Positions 47,656 to 58,309 of a DNA stretch of 64,000 nucleotides are shown piece by piece (within the stretch, counting starts at the first letter, position 1; every line of letters begins with the position of its first letter). The position numbers were made by a program, and so were the translations under genes. Source of the DNA: Cyprinodon diabolis (taxonomy: Eukaryota > Chordata > Actinopteri > Cyprinodontiformes > Cyprinodontidae); NCBI GenBank assembly GCA_030533445.1, contig CM060080.1, positions 19,297,377 through 19,361,376 on the forward strand. The letters run 5' to 3'. Below the pieces are notes generated by a model. The model did not search any database. It had not been told where the DNA came from and was given only the letters and a program-made list of their open reading frames with translations.

Positions 47656-49199
47656 GGGAGAGTGGTGGCTTAGTGGTCAGAGCAGTGGCGGCCGGCCCAT
47701 AGGGGGCGCTGGGGCACCGCCCTCCCTGATAAGAAGAGAGAAACGTAAAATATATTTTTAGAAATTAACTCATAAAGGTCAGTTTTACTCTCTAGAGTGT
47801 GTACCTATAAGCAAAACAAATTATATAAACTACATTTCCCTACCTACTGTCATTCATTTGTGGATTTCCACAGACAGACTCCTACCGTCTCTGTCTTGGG
47901 GCGCTGATCAGACAGACCCACATTTGCAGAGAATCTGTCAATCATGTACTATTGCTAGGTGAATTTAATGGCCAATCAGCGTCTCAGAACTTTATGGTCT
48001 TGGGGCGCTGAAAATACTGCGCTTTAACAGGCTTCTGCACCCAATGCGCAGGTGCAGACAATTAGAGGGATGATGGCGAACGTAACGAGCGAGATGCAGC
48101 TTCCACCAAATTCGGTGAGATCCTTATTTATCTACCAGAAGAACATCCCTGTTGTAGGTTATAAAAATGTCCTACCATGGTTATTGTGACTGTGACAAAT
48201 CCACCTCGTCGCTTAAAACTTTGGGTGCCACACACACATTCCTGTTATACTGTGGTTGTGAGGACCAATTCACTCGCGCTGAGCCCAGTAGCTCCATTAA
48301 CTTAAAACACACAAGCTGTTCCTGGTTACCTGCTGGCACTTAATATTTCAGTGGGGTTAGCCGTGTGTGTGTGTGTGTGTGTGTGTGCTACGGGGACTTG
48401 TCATCTTCAGTCTGGCTGCGTCTTTGCTGGGTTCAAACCCAGTTTGGTGTAATTGAATAAGTCAATTAATCTGTGTAAAAGAATTAAGTTGTAAAAATTA
48501 TTTGTTTGTTTTTGTACATCAATTGTTTGTGGAGGTAATATATGGACAAAACTGATTTATGAGAAGAAATCAGAAATAAGAGAGCCTGAGGGTAGGGGCT
48601 TAAACTATTTAATGAGGGCTGTGGGAAGAAGAGCGGCCATTTCTGTTTTCTGTTTCTTTGTTACATTGCTGGTAACTGGAGAGAGGCTGAGGCCCAGAGG
48701 ATCTTGTATATGTTTAGTTTCTTTTGCACCCTGTTTTGAGTTTTTGAGCACAATAAATCACCACCGGTAACCCGACTGAGCCTGGATTCTTGGAGGCCAA
48801 AGAACCCCGTCACAGTGACCAAAATCATCACTGTTACTGTTATTATATAGTAAATTAAATCATTACTGTTAAATTGTATGTATTGTGCAATTGTTTATTT
48901 GAATTCTTATTCCGGATTAGTTGGAGACATACACTAGGCTATATCAGCCCCACCAAAAATATTTTTCACCAGCCGCCACTGGGTAAGAGCATTACACTTT
49001 GGTCTCAGAGTGTCCGAGTTCAGGTCCCACACACTCCCACGGACTGGCACTCTGGGCCCCTAAGCAACATCCTTAACCCCAGACTGCTCCCACAGTGGCA
49101 GCCCAATGCTTCCCAAAGGGATTGGTTAAATGCAGAGTTCATTTCATTGCTCTGTACTTGTGACAGCTAGTGTAATGACAAAAAGTTGGAAATAAATAA
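47656..49199 (+). mobile_element. tRNA-derived SINE split by a hAT
   Basis: The SINE starts near GGGGAGAGTGGTGGCTTAGTGG (A-box-like TGGCTTAGTGG). It is cut by the hAT at 47683, resumes at 48990 with a B-box-like GAGTTCAGGTCCC, and ends in an AAATAAATAA tail. A 9-bp duplication TAAAAGAAG flanks it (47647-47655 and 49200-49208). Without the hAT it is about 240 bp and belongs to the family seen at 28890-29240. Confidence 0.8.
47683..48981. mobile_element. hAT element, copy 2 (CAGTGGCGG ends)
   Basis: 1299 bp, same ends and order as copy 1, flanked by GGTCAGAG (47675-47682) and GGTAAGAG (48982-48989), one mismatch. The (TG)n run (about 48363-48388) is shorter than in copy 1. Confidence 0.92.
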
Positions 49200-49219
49200 T
49201 AAAAGAAGTGGGTAAAGAT

Positions 49220-49259
49220 TACCAGTTAAGAGTCTTTTGTACAAGACTCTTAACTGGTA
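49220..49259. repeat. Perfect 17-bp hairpin
   Basis: Arms TACCAGTTAAGAGTCTT (49220-49236) and AAGACTCTTAACTGGTA (49243-49259) around the 6-base loop TTGTAC. It lies 12 bases beyond the SINE's right target duplication. Confidence 0.92.
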
Positions 49260-49983
49260 CAAGTATTATCCCAGTGCTCAAAATAAAAGGGAGGATCAAA
49301 GCCCGAAACATGTTTCTTGGTGCATCTGCCAGAAAGGTGACGGACAGCTCCTCCTTAAAATGATCATTAGATGTCTTGAAGCTTTGAACCCCTGCAGCAA
49401 ACCATGTTTGTCCATAGTGCTCCTTAATGCCTCCATAACTGTTATTTTTTACCCACTTCTTTTACATACCAGTAATTTCTGTCATTAAAATTGTGCGTCT
49501 TTGTTGTTAACTCCTTCCGTCAACCAAACATACATAGTTTAATTTCCCTATAAAATTAAAATAAACATGCTTATTTAATAATTTTTATGTATATTAATAT
49601 GAAATCTAATGTTGCTGAGGAAATACTGGCACTCAAGTTGATCTTTATATTAACTTTAGTTAACTTGACTAGCATTTCAGTGAATCTAGTTCAAATTTAT
49701 AGCTTTCTGCTACAGGAAGGTTTTCTTTGTCATATTGTGTTTAAGAACTGGCCTCATTTGAATGATGTTATACGCCTATCATGTCTATGATTGGCGAGCA
49801 GGAAAGGGTGTTTTTTAACATTCAGGCTAAATAGAAAGTGATACTGATGGATGAAAGGATGTAAAAAAAAATAGACAAATACACAAAAATGGCAATTTAG
49901 AGGCTATCTGTGTAATAAATTGACAAACTTAAAGATAACCACATACTTCATAGACATTTCATAAATTAAAAGTCCTTCAGTTT
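49260..49983. other. No recognisable gene
   Basis: AT-rich; short frames without family resemblance. Confidence 0.45.
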
Positions 49984-50397
49984 GACCCCCGGCTCACACC
50001 GACTCCGGTCTTACCGTTGCGGTGCGGTGGGTGCGGCGCCGCAGTGATTCCAAGTCATTAAAAAGACGTAAACCTCTCTCACCGGCTGCTGAGCTGTCCG
50101 GCTGCGGTTACCGAGACACTCTCTGGCGCTGCAGAAAATTCAGCAAGAAAGCTATCTTTGCGGCGTGCCGGAGCCCTCCGCAACAAGCTCTCGCAAATAT
50201 CCTCATTTGGGCCGTGATATCGCGTGAAGTTACGTGAACTCAAGTGAACTTCTGTTCTCGAGAGTTAAATCTCCGGACCTGTTGCCAGAGCCGCACCGCA
50301 CCGTAGTCCAAAAGGCGGTGTGAGAGGGGGTGTGCGGGAGTTGCGTTCTCCGTCGGCTCTGGAACCGCACCGGAGCTAGTGTGACCAAGGGGTAACC
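49984..50397. mobile_element. GC-rich MITE-like block with degenerate inverted ends
   Basis: The left edge (GACCCCCGGCTCACACCGAC) and right edge (reverse complement TTACCCCTTGGTCACACTAG) match as imperfect inverted repeats, both leading into CTCCGG. The interior is CpG-rich with GCGGTGCGG-type words near both ends. This fits a Harbinger-like non-autonomous element; the duplication is not clear. Confidence 0.5.
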
Positions 50398-50529
50398 TAT
50401 CTCTGACTCTGTCTAAATGCTCCTATGCTGTGACTCACACACCTGGGATTCATCACCCTAATCAGCAGTTGCAGCCATTTAAGGATTAATCCTCCACATG
50501 CACGGCATCAGATTGTTCCTACCCCCAGT

Positions 50530-50825
50530 GGTAACACATTCAGGCCATTTAACTAAACAGGCCAAGTCTAGCTAGATCTAACTGCTTAATTTTTTCTCTC
50601 TATTGTCCAGTTTATTGTCTGTCTAAACCTGACCTCCCAACCTTGGTTTCCCTGGCTTTGACGCTCTGCTTGTCAAACGATGATTAACTGGATTGTCCAA
50701 AAATAAATCCACCAGGCTTTGCCAACTGCTCAGTCCTAGTGTCAAGCTGTGCCTGAAGATTGATAAATGGTCTCTGTTAAGTGCCTTGACATGTGACATG
50801 GTGCTATATTGAGTTTTAATTGACT
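50530..50825 (+). mobile_element. L2-like LINE 3' UTR fragment
   Basis: Ends GTTAAGTGCCTTGACATGTGACATGGTGCTATATTGAG, the same terminal sequence as the minus-strand copies at 22441 and 40637, here on the plus strand. The upstream bases look like its UTR. Confidence 0.55.
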
Positions 50826-51625
50826 AAGCCAGTTTGTTAGGGTTTATTAGCACCTTTTTTAGTTTTTCCCTTTCCATTATCAAACAAGTTTAAATCAGGG
50901 TTACTCTGTAACCTACTAGTAACAATATAGCATATGGTCTTTTTTGAAACTTAAAAAAAACTTGAATAATTAAAAAACTACACTTCGCAAAACTTCATGA
51001 TAGATTATCTTAAATATGATTATAATGAAACTATCCTAATGTAAAGAGAGTAGTAAATACAAACTTGGAAACTAAATGAAACTACACTAGAATATTTAAC
51101 AGTAAAAAAGAAGATTTACTCTCTTTTTTTGTGACAAGAATGTTTCAAATGATCAAATACAACATAAATGGAATAAACATACTACCTACTAAACATACAA
51201 CCAGAGAAACAAGGTGCTTTAAAGCATGTGCATGTTCTGTTTTCTTGTATTGCCTGTTTATATGTCTGTTATATAAAATCCTAATCAAACATGAAGGTTA
51301 TCACTCTAAAGGTGCAAAACAGGAAATTTTTTCAAACATTTTTTGGTTATGCCTGGTGTTTTATGTATTTTTTGGTTGACTTCTTCTATGTCTGGTTTCA
51401 GACTCATTGTGCAAGGAGCCAGTGTTCTGACTCTGTGTCCACAAAATGTAATCCTTTTTCATCCACAGGGTCTGTCTTGCACTGTGGACTGTATTGCTCT
51501 CCTCCAGGTAACCTTCTACTACTTTCTTTGGTTTTTATCGCATTTTTATCGCAGCCATTTGATTGTGTTCTCCCTCATAAATGAAGCACAGCTACATGAT
51601 CTAAAAACCTGTTTTTATTTCTTAC

Positions 51626-51713
51626 CTGTGGGGATAAGTGCTGCCATTATGCTGGTCACTTTATGCTGCAGCAAGATAAGGAACAGGATTGACAGCAGGA
51701 TCACCAGCTTCAT
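51626..51713 (-). CDS. Weak candidate signal-peptide exon
   Basis: From the ATG at 51713 the minus strand reads a signal-peptide-like sequence: Lys at position 2, then a hydrophobic run VILLSILFLILL, then a polar stretch ending at PTG. The codon is interrupted after its first base by GTAAG at 51625-51621, a good splice donor in phase 1, which is common after signal peptides. If unspliced, the frame stops two codons later. The nearest possible acceptor (about 51517) has a purine-rich, poor upstream tract and leads to a short cysteine-free frame. No family resemblance. This could easily be chance. Confidence 0.15.
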
Positions 51714-51874
51714 GTTGCCAACCACCAATATCCACATCAACTATAAGCATATAGAAATTAATTTCTTGTAATCAGTATTTCTATTTCCAATTTTAATATT
51801 ATTTTGATTACCTAGAAAAACCCTGTGAGCAGTGTAGTTTTCTATGACGGAGTATTAGGGCCAGGCTAGAGATT

Positions 51875-52435
51875 TTTTTTTCTTCTATTTCGAGAATAAA
51901 GTCGTAACATTAGGAGAATGAAGCTGTAATATTACGAGAAAGAAGTCATCATACAAGAACCCGTTTCAGAAAGAAAGCTTCCATCTCCGACCAGCATATG
52001 ATGGCCGACCAGCACCCACAAACAGCAACCTGAGTCCACTTTGACATTCTGCCCAATTTGATGCAGGTGTGTCAAACCAGAGTCAAAATATAGCTTCGCA
52101 TAATGCTCAACATTCCTCATTTTAGGGAAGAAAGTGCTTCTTATAGGAGTTGTCATAAAATATAATTCATCTCTCGTAATTTAAGGACTTTTTTCTTTTA
52201 ATATTACAACTTTATTCTCGTAATGTTATGACTATTGTCGTGACGTTTTTCTTCTAATATTACGACTTTATTCTCGTAATTTGACAACTTAATTCTCGTA
52301 ATTTTAAAAATATATTCACGTAATGTCAAAACTTTATTCTCGTAATTTTACGACTTTATTCTCGTAATTTTAAGACTTTATTCTCATAATATTTTGACTT
52401 TTCTTGTTGTGACTCTATTCTCGTAATTTTTGGTG
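51875..52435. repeat. TTTATTCTCGTAA-type tandem repeats in opposed orientation
   Basis: From about 52160 to 52435 there are about a dozen imperfect 20-22 bp units of the form ACGACTTTATTCTCGTAATTT. From about 51885 to 51950 the complement is found (GAGAATAAAGTCGTAA). The 210 bp between (51950-52160) carry no repeat units. The inverted layout suggests the subterminal arrays of one DNA element, but the ends are not clear. Confidence 0.8.
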
Positions 52436-52688
52436 TTCCTAGCAACAGTTGCTAACTATCCTTTTAAACTATTTAAACCCTGTTATCTAAAGCCTCATCA
52501 TTCCTCAGGGTAAATCTTTATTTTCTCATATCTTGTCAAGCCAGTGTCTCCTTTTTTCAGTTCAGTCATACTGTACTTGATCATCCCAGTAAAGATCATC
52601 CCAAAAATATGCATTCTTTGCATCATTTCCTTAGATAGAAAACTTTCCACCAATCTGACTGAATGATCTGGTTGACTTCTCTCTTTTA

Positions 52689-52734
52689 ATTGCCTTGAGA
52701 TGACATGCATTGCTTATTGGCATTATATAAATAT
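52689..52734 (+). mobile_element. L2-like LINE 3' terminal fragment
   Basis: TGCCTTGAGATGACATGCATTGC...GGCATTATATAAATAT is the shared LINE tail. The family-2 LTR begins at the next base. Confidence 0.65.
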
Positions 52735-53858
52735 TGTCATGATTTTATTAAAGTCTGACCCCAAGATGCAGAAGACCAAACAGAGAGACCAGGGAAAAGT
52801 TTAAACAGGTTTATTTGAGAATGGTGAATCCTGTGCTGCTCTGAGCACTGCTCAACAGGGACTGAAAGGTGAGGGGAAGACACTGCGGTTAGTTCAGGCT
52901 CAGTGGGAAATTTGAATTTCTGGTTTTGCATAGGAGGAAAAGGTTGCAGACTCACTTCTCCAGGAAAGGGTGTTCTTGATGGAATCCAGACTATGGGGAT
53001 TGCACTTGAGAGTGTCTTGTTGGGTGATGGGTGGACAGGGTTACTCAGACTGCGGTTGTTCCATGGTGAATGGAGAAGTTGACTGTCACTCAGTTTTCCT
53101 GCGATACTTGAACGGACTGTGGTACAGAAGAAACCTTTGCTTGGCGAGAGGCTCAAACGACCACTTGTGGAGAGTTGATCCAAACTTCCTGTTTGGAGTG
53201 AATGGAGAAGCTGTCTGCCACTCTGATTTCCTGTGGTACTTGAATGGGCTGCGGTGCTGAAGAAACCTTTGCTTAATGTGGAGCTCAAACGATTTCTTCG
53301 GGAAAGTGGATCCAAACTTCCTTTTTGGAACCCCAGCTCAGTTGGAAGCTCGGTACCTCTTGGGGAAAGTGGGGCCAAACTTCCTGTTTGGAATCCCAGC
53401 TCAGTTAGAAGCTCAGTTGAACCTTCCAGAGAGAGAAGGACCAAACAAATCCAGTTTGCAGGATGACTTCCTGCTGAGAGGCAAAGACAAAAACAAAGTT
53501 AAGACTCAGGTTGACAAAAACTCAGTTTGACTCAGAAAAACTCAGCTTGACTAGAGAATCCAAAACTGGCACACCAAAAACTCAGGTTAGACTCTACTAA
53601 ACTAAGCATGGCTAGAGTGCCCAGTATTGGCAAAACAAAGACTTAGGTTAGACTCTGCTAAACTAAGCATGGCAAGAGTACCCTGTTTAGGCAAACACTC
53701 TGGCGTCGAGGTAGTGGCAGTCAGCAGCTTAAGAACACTCCACAGGTAATGAGGCAATGAGCTGCAGGTGTGCAGGGAGACCCAATGAGGACGGGGCACC
53801 ACCTGGTGGAGGAGGAAAGGAAACACAAAAACAGACCACACAAACTGGATTACTGACA
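52735..53858 (-). mobile_element. Large solo LTR, family 2
   Basis: Plus strand reads TGTCATGATT...TACTGACA. The outer parts match 31951-32723: AATAAA (TTTATT at 52810-52815), the RNA-start core GACGCCAGAGTGTT (53707 down to 53694), and the terminal GTGTGGTCTGTTTTTGTG region. The flanks AATAT and AATTA do not match well as a target duplication. Extra length comes from imperfect tandem copies of about 132 bp (53069-53200, 53201-53332, and partial ones). The 235-codon minus-strand frame 52737-53444 runs through these repeats and resembles no protein. Confidence 0.8.
53069..53440. repeat. ~132-bp imperfect tandem repeats inside the LTR
   Basis: Two clear units start at GAATGGAGAAG (53069 and 53201). 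Shorter derived units with CCAAACTTCCTGTTTGGA continue to about 53440. Confidence 0.75.
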
Positions 53859-53863
53859 AATTA

Positions 53864-54355
53864 ACTGAATTGAATTTAATCATCTATCCGATAATCAGTA
53901 ATAGTCACCTATCCATCTCTCATGTTCACGTATACATCCTCCTTCAATGTTTCAGAAAAAGTACCTCCCAGATCCCTCCATCGTTTTTCACTCAAGGTAA
54001 ACATCTTCAGCTGTAGTGTTCTTACTCCATGCTCAGATCTGTTCGCCAGCTCACGTCCGATTCCTCTCTTCGTCTCTACTCCTTCCTTAGCCCATACAAG
54101 CCTATTTCTCGCCACATCCAGTCTTCAGTATGCAAGACGCCACCACAGCCTTCATTCATGACATCTCAGATCAAACCATTCAGATCCTAGTTTGCCAGTC
54201 ATCTCAAACATAACGTTTATATGTCCTCATTAACCTCTGTGATCTGTTCCACCAACACTTGCCTCAGACTTATTTAATCAGATCCTTTTGGGGGTTCAGT
54301 GCAGGCTCAGAGAAATGAACCAGAACAGACTTCTCTAGGAGATTATACCCCCACT
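53864..54355. other. No recognisable gene
   Basis: Unclassified sequence, moderately CT-rich. Confidence 0.45.
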
Positions 54356-54612
54356 CATAGATCCTCTTCCCTTCCCCCCTTCATTCCTCATTCCTGCATC
54401 CTTCAGCCCCTCATCCCATCCTCCATTCATCCCTTCACACCTTCCTCCACTCATCTTTTCATCCCTCCACCCCTTCCTCCCGTCATCACTTCATTCCCTC
54501 AACCATTTATCCCTCATGCCTTCATCCCCTCTTCTTTTCATTCCTTCATCTATTCACCCTTGCAAACCCTCATCCCTAGATCCCTCATTCTTTCACCCCT
54601 CATCCTCCATTC
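54356..54612. repeat. Pyrimidine-rich CCTTCATCCCTC-type repeat
   Basis: An irregular array of CCCTCATT, CCTTCATC and CATTC words with almost no purines except A in CA. It produces a spurious proline/serine-rich frame (54299-54640). Confidence 0.85.
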
Positions 54613-57311
54613 AGTCAATAAATCACCAAACTCATATTAAGTTTCATTGGGGTCCTTGTTAGTGAAGTGTTCATATCCACCAAACTCCTGTGCTGTTGGG
54701 CCTCATTTGTACACTTCTTAAATGTTGTTTGGGTTCACACAAAATCATTCCATAGACTGAGAATGGCCTCTGGGCAACAGTTTGGGGATCCAGCTGTTTT
54801 ATAATTTTTGTCAGTCAAACAGCTCTGACTAAAGGATTAAAAGTAGCATTAAAAAACCAACAAGGCGGCTGCTCCCAGCTGCTTTTCAAAAAAGCACTGT
54901 TAACATAATAGCTTTCTACTATTAGCCTAAAGGTATATAACACAAAAATATCTGAAGCTCTGTGAAGTCAACAAGCATCTCTTACAATCTGTGCTCTGTC
55001 CACAGTTTACATCTCTTGATCTAAAACGGGCAACTCTGCCTACAGCTAAAACTCCTGTTACTTAGGTCTTAACATTAAATCCTTTTAATGTTTTATTATC
55101 AAATAAAAAAATGTATAGTAAAAAATCCTAGATATTGCTTGTTTAAACTACATAAAGTGACTGCACAATCAAAACAACTGATTAGAATTAAGTTAGCTTG
55201 TAAGTCTATATCCTGTTGACATAAGAAAGAGATTATCCCCAAATCTTTTGTAGAGCTGGAAATGCAAAAAGCTGAAATCAATCACTTTACTGGCTTTTTA
55301 TTTCCTGGACCAAGATTATACATCTTTGCTTTTTTGAGCCAGAAGAGAAAGTCACTTTTTTCCTTCCTTTTCATATAATCTCAATGGAACCGTGAACTGT
55401 AAAGTTTGGGATGCTCCCAGCCATTTAAATAATTTTTGTCTTCTTGATCTATCGTCATCATGTAATGAATTGTCTCCCATGTGAAGCTCAAACTGAGAGA
55501 GTTCTGATGCACTCTGATGCCAAGAAGAAAGCCATCAAACTAAGAGACAAGGTTGCCAGCAAAATAGGAAAAGGACAGATAAAAAGCACAGTTTATGAAA
55601 ATAACCAGGGATGGCCTCATTGTTTATGCCTGAGTGTTTCACAGGTGGGAGTAAAATTAAAAAAGACAACACCATCTGGGAATATCCTAGTGTTTGACTA
55701 AATAGTTGTGAAAAAGCAGCCAGTTGAAATAATGATCCAAACTGTTTAGAAAGCATAGAGATCTTGGATCAAGACTGTAGTGAAAGCTGTTTCTAAAGCT
55801 GTGATTCTGGATTCTCCAAACTTTTCTCTGAATAATATTGTAAACAATGCAGAGCCACCATGAGTTGCAGTGCCTAGAGGAGCGTAAATTATCTTTTATT
55901 GACCCTTTTTACTTCAAATTTTAACATTGAAATACTGAGGGCCAGACTTAAGAGAGAGACAGACTTAAGAGACTTAACAGAACAAAGCCTCTGAGTAAGG
56001 GTATGAAATAAAATCACTTTTAGAGAGAAAGCAATTTCAAGCTATTGAAAAACAGATAAAAATGAATTTGAGCAGCTCTCTTCTTGTACTTTGTGTTATA
56101 AATATTAGTAGAATATCCACATGTCAAACAGAAAGTAAACAATGTCAACCCCTTTGTTTATGACTCCTGATTTTGGCTCTGAGTGGACTACCTGACTTAT
56201 AATGAAATATGGAAGATACTCCTGCCAAGATGCCCTCAAGCATTAGATGAAAGACATTTCCTAGGTGGATGGCTTTTACTCACATTGGGGATAATTCTCT
56301 GTTGGCATGAGGAACAACAATAGTTGGCTCGACCACTTGTTAGTTTACTCAAGAGACTGTTTTTTATTCCTGGACTGACGTCCTCCCATTGCCTAGAGGC
56401 ATCCTTTGCACCCAGGATCTCCCATTGGACTGTTCTGTTGAAACAGGAAATGGCTCAAAAGGGCTGATGGAAAGAATGGTAGATCTCTGACATCCAAGAT
56501 ACATACATGAATATATATAATATATATATATTATATATATATATAATATATAGAGAAATGGTGAAGACAATCTGAGCTTTTGGGGGCTTAGAGAATTGTT
56601 TGATAAGTTCAATGGTTAAATGCAAATGCCTTCTAACTCAATAGTGACTCCGGAGGAGCTGCAATAATTGACCTATCAGGTGGGAGAGTCAGCTCCTGCT
56701 TCTTAGCAACCCAACAGGGTTTGCTGTGAGCATGCATACTGTATGAGAGAAGGAAAGCATGAGCACAGAAAATTTTTAAGGCAGGAGCTCAAGGAAAAAA
56801 AAGCTTAAATATGTGGATGCACTGTATATACTGTAAATATCCCATGCGCCCTTTTCTTCCTTTGGCGCCTTATTCTTCTCCTTTGACTTTTTAAGCTGAT
56901 ATAATGAGTACATTTCTCCACTGTGAGATCAGTAAAATCAGTCAATCAATCAATCAATCAGCCAAATGAAGGGCAACCTTCACCACATTCATGAAACAGA
57001 AAAAATACATCCTGCCTTGTTAGCTTGACTTGGCATTAGGCTGCAATAATTTAGAATTAAATAAATTAGTGTTGCGTTGTACGTTATAATCAATAATGAC
57101 CTAATCAACCTCCATAAGGAGTGTATGCATCATTCTACTTTTTTATTTTTTATTTTGTGGAAGTGGAGGAGGTAGACTGCATGCCAAAGGTCAATAATCG
57201 TTCTGTTTAACTTAGAACATCCTCCGAGAGTCTAACAGAGCTTGCAAAAATCTCTTTTTTAACCCAACTTCAAGCCGCCGAAGCAGTCACAGAAATGTGT
57301 AGTTTCAAAGT
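54613..57311. other. No gene; one AT microsatellite
   Basis: AT-rich. An imperfect (AT)n run lies at about 56508-56553. The frame 55444-55701 is lysine-rich and resembles nothing I can name. Confidence 0.45.
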
Positions 57312-57995
57312 TTTAAAGCAAGGAATAATCAATGGATCCCTACATATACCTAAAACTAATACGTTCAAGGTGTTTTAATAACTTAGTGTGAATCATTAAA
57401 AAAAATTAAATAATAATTTTCATCACAATCACTGAATCTGGGAGTGGCTATTAATGCCCAAATATAGTAATACATCACTCCTGACATCTTCCGGCAGTGA
57501 CATCACAGTGCGGTAAGCTGAAGGCCAAATCAATGGGAACTACTAGACACGCCAGCAATCAACAACAATTATTTTAGATTTCGAGATGACTTCACTATTG
57601 AAATTCACGAGAGCTATTTTTAAAGTGACAATGCCCACGTTCTTGGCAGTTGGATGTTCCATGAATTCTGGTGACTTCAGAAGACAGCCATGAATTCATA
57701 AATTCGTTGTTGAATTGCCAACTTGAAGAGGGAGGATTTGCCATTGAACCTAGAGTAAAAACAAGTAATATGTGGCCAACCTTTCGAAGAATGTTTTCAA
57801 GAACAGTGCATTGTGACAAACACAAGATAGAGCATTGGGACAGCTCAACAGCCGATACCACACCTTGACGTCACAAACCGGTGGCAGTAGTGTTCTTTGA
57901 TGATCATGGATGCCTCCAATAAAGCAGTCAAATGAAAATTACTGTTAATTAAAACAACTGAACAGTATGTAATAATATTACATCTAAACTATATT
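57312..57995 (+). mobile_element. Kolobok-like (THAP/TTAA) remnant, copy 2
   Basis: Aligns with the 20382-21656 element minus its nested MITE: AATCAATGGAT..., CACTCCTGACA, TTTAGATTTCGAGA.GACTTCAC, AATGCCCAC (THAP start at 57631), GTGCATTGTGACAAACAC, GACGTCACAAACC. The outermost TIR bases are lost on both sides, so this is an older copy. Confidence 0.65.
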
Positions 57996-58309
57996 TAAAC
58001 AACTTAAAGAGGCTTAAGAATTAACTTCTAGTTAAAAACTAATACGGAAGGGAAATAAGTGTTGGAAAAGGGTGAAATTAGGAATATAGATCCAAAATGT
58101 TAAATCTAAATCTTGTGGCCTTGTCTTCCACCTTGACCACAAGGTGGTGGGAGCATCATACTGCGGTAAATTGCACAGCCAGTGAGGCTAAGAAGAGTTG
58201 TATCAAGATGTATTCAGCTTTATATAGGGCAATCTTTTAAAAAAAACTGATGGAAGATGTAAAATGATGAAGTGGCTAATATTAGTTCGTGTTTTAAAAT
58301 GGCTAAAGA

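Noticed and set aside
49984..50397. CpG island promoter of a host gene
   Set aside because: Inverted edges and internal mirrored words fit a transposon, and no exon follows on either side.
51343..51771. 142-codon plus-strand hydrophobic frame
   Set aside because: It is mostly the complement of the candidate signal-peptide region and T-rich DNA; hydrophobicity comes from T-rich codons.
54299..54640. 113-codon proline/serine-rich frame
   Set aside because: It is a by-product of the pyrimidine-rich CCTTCATC repeat, not a protein with a recognisable family.
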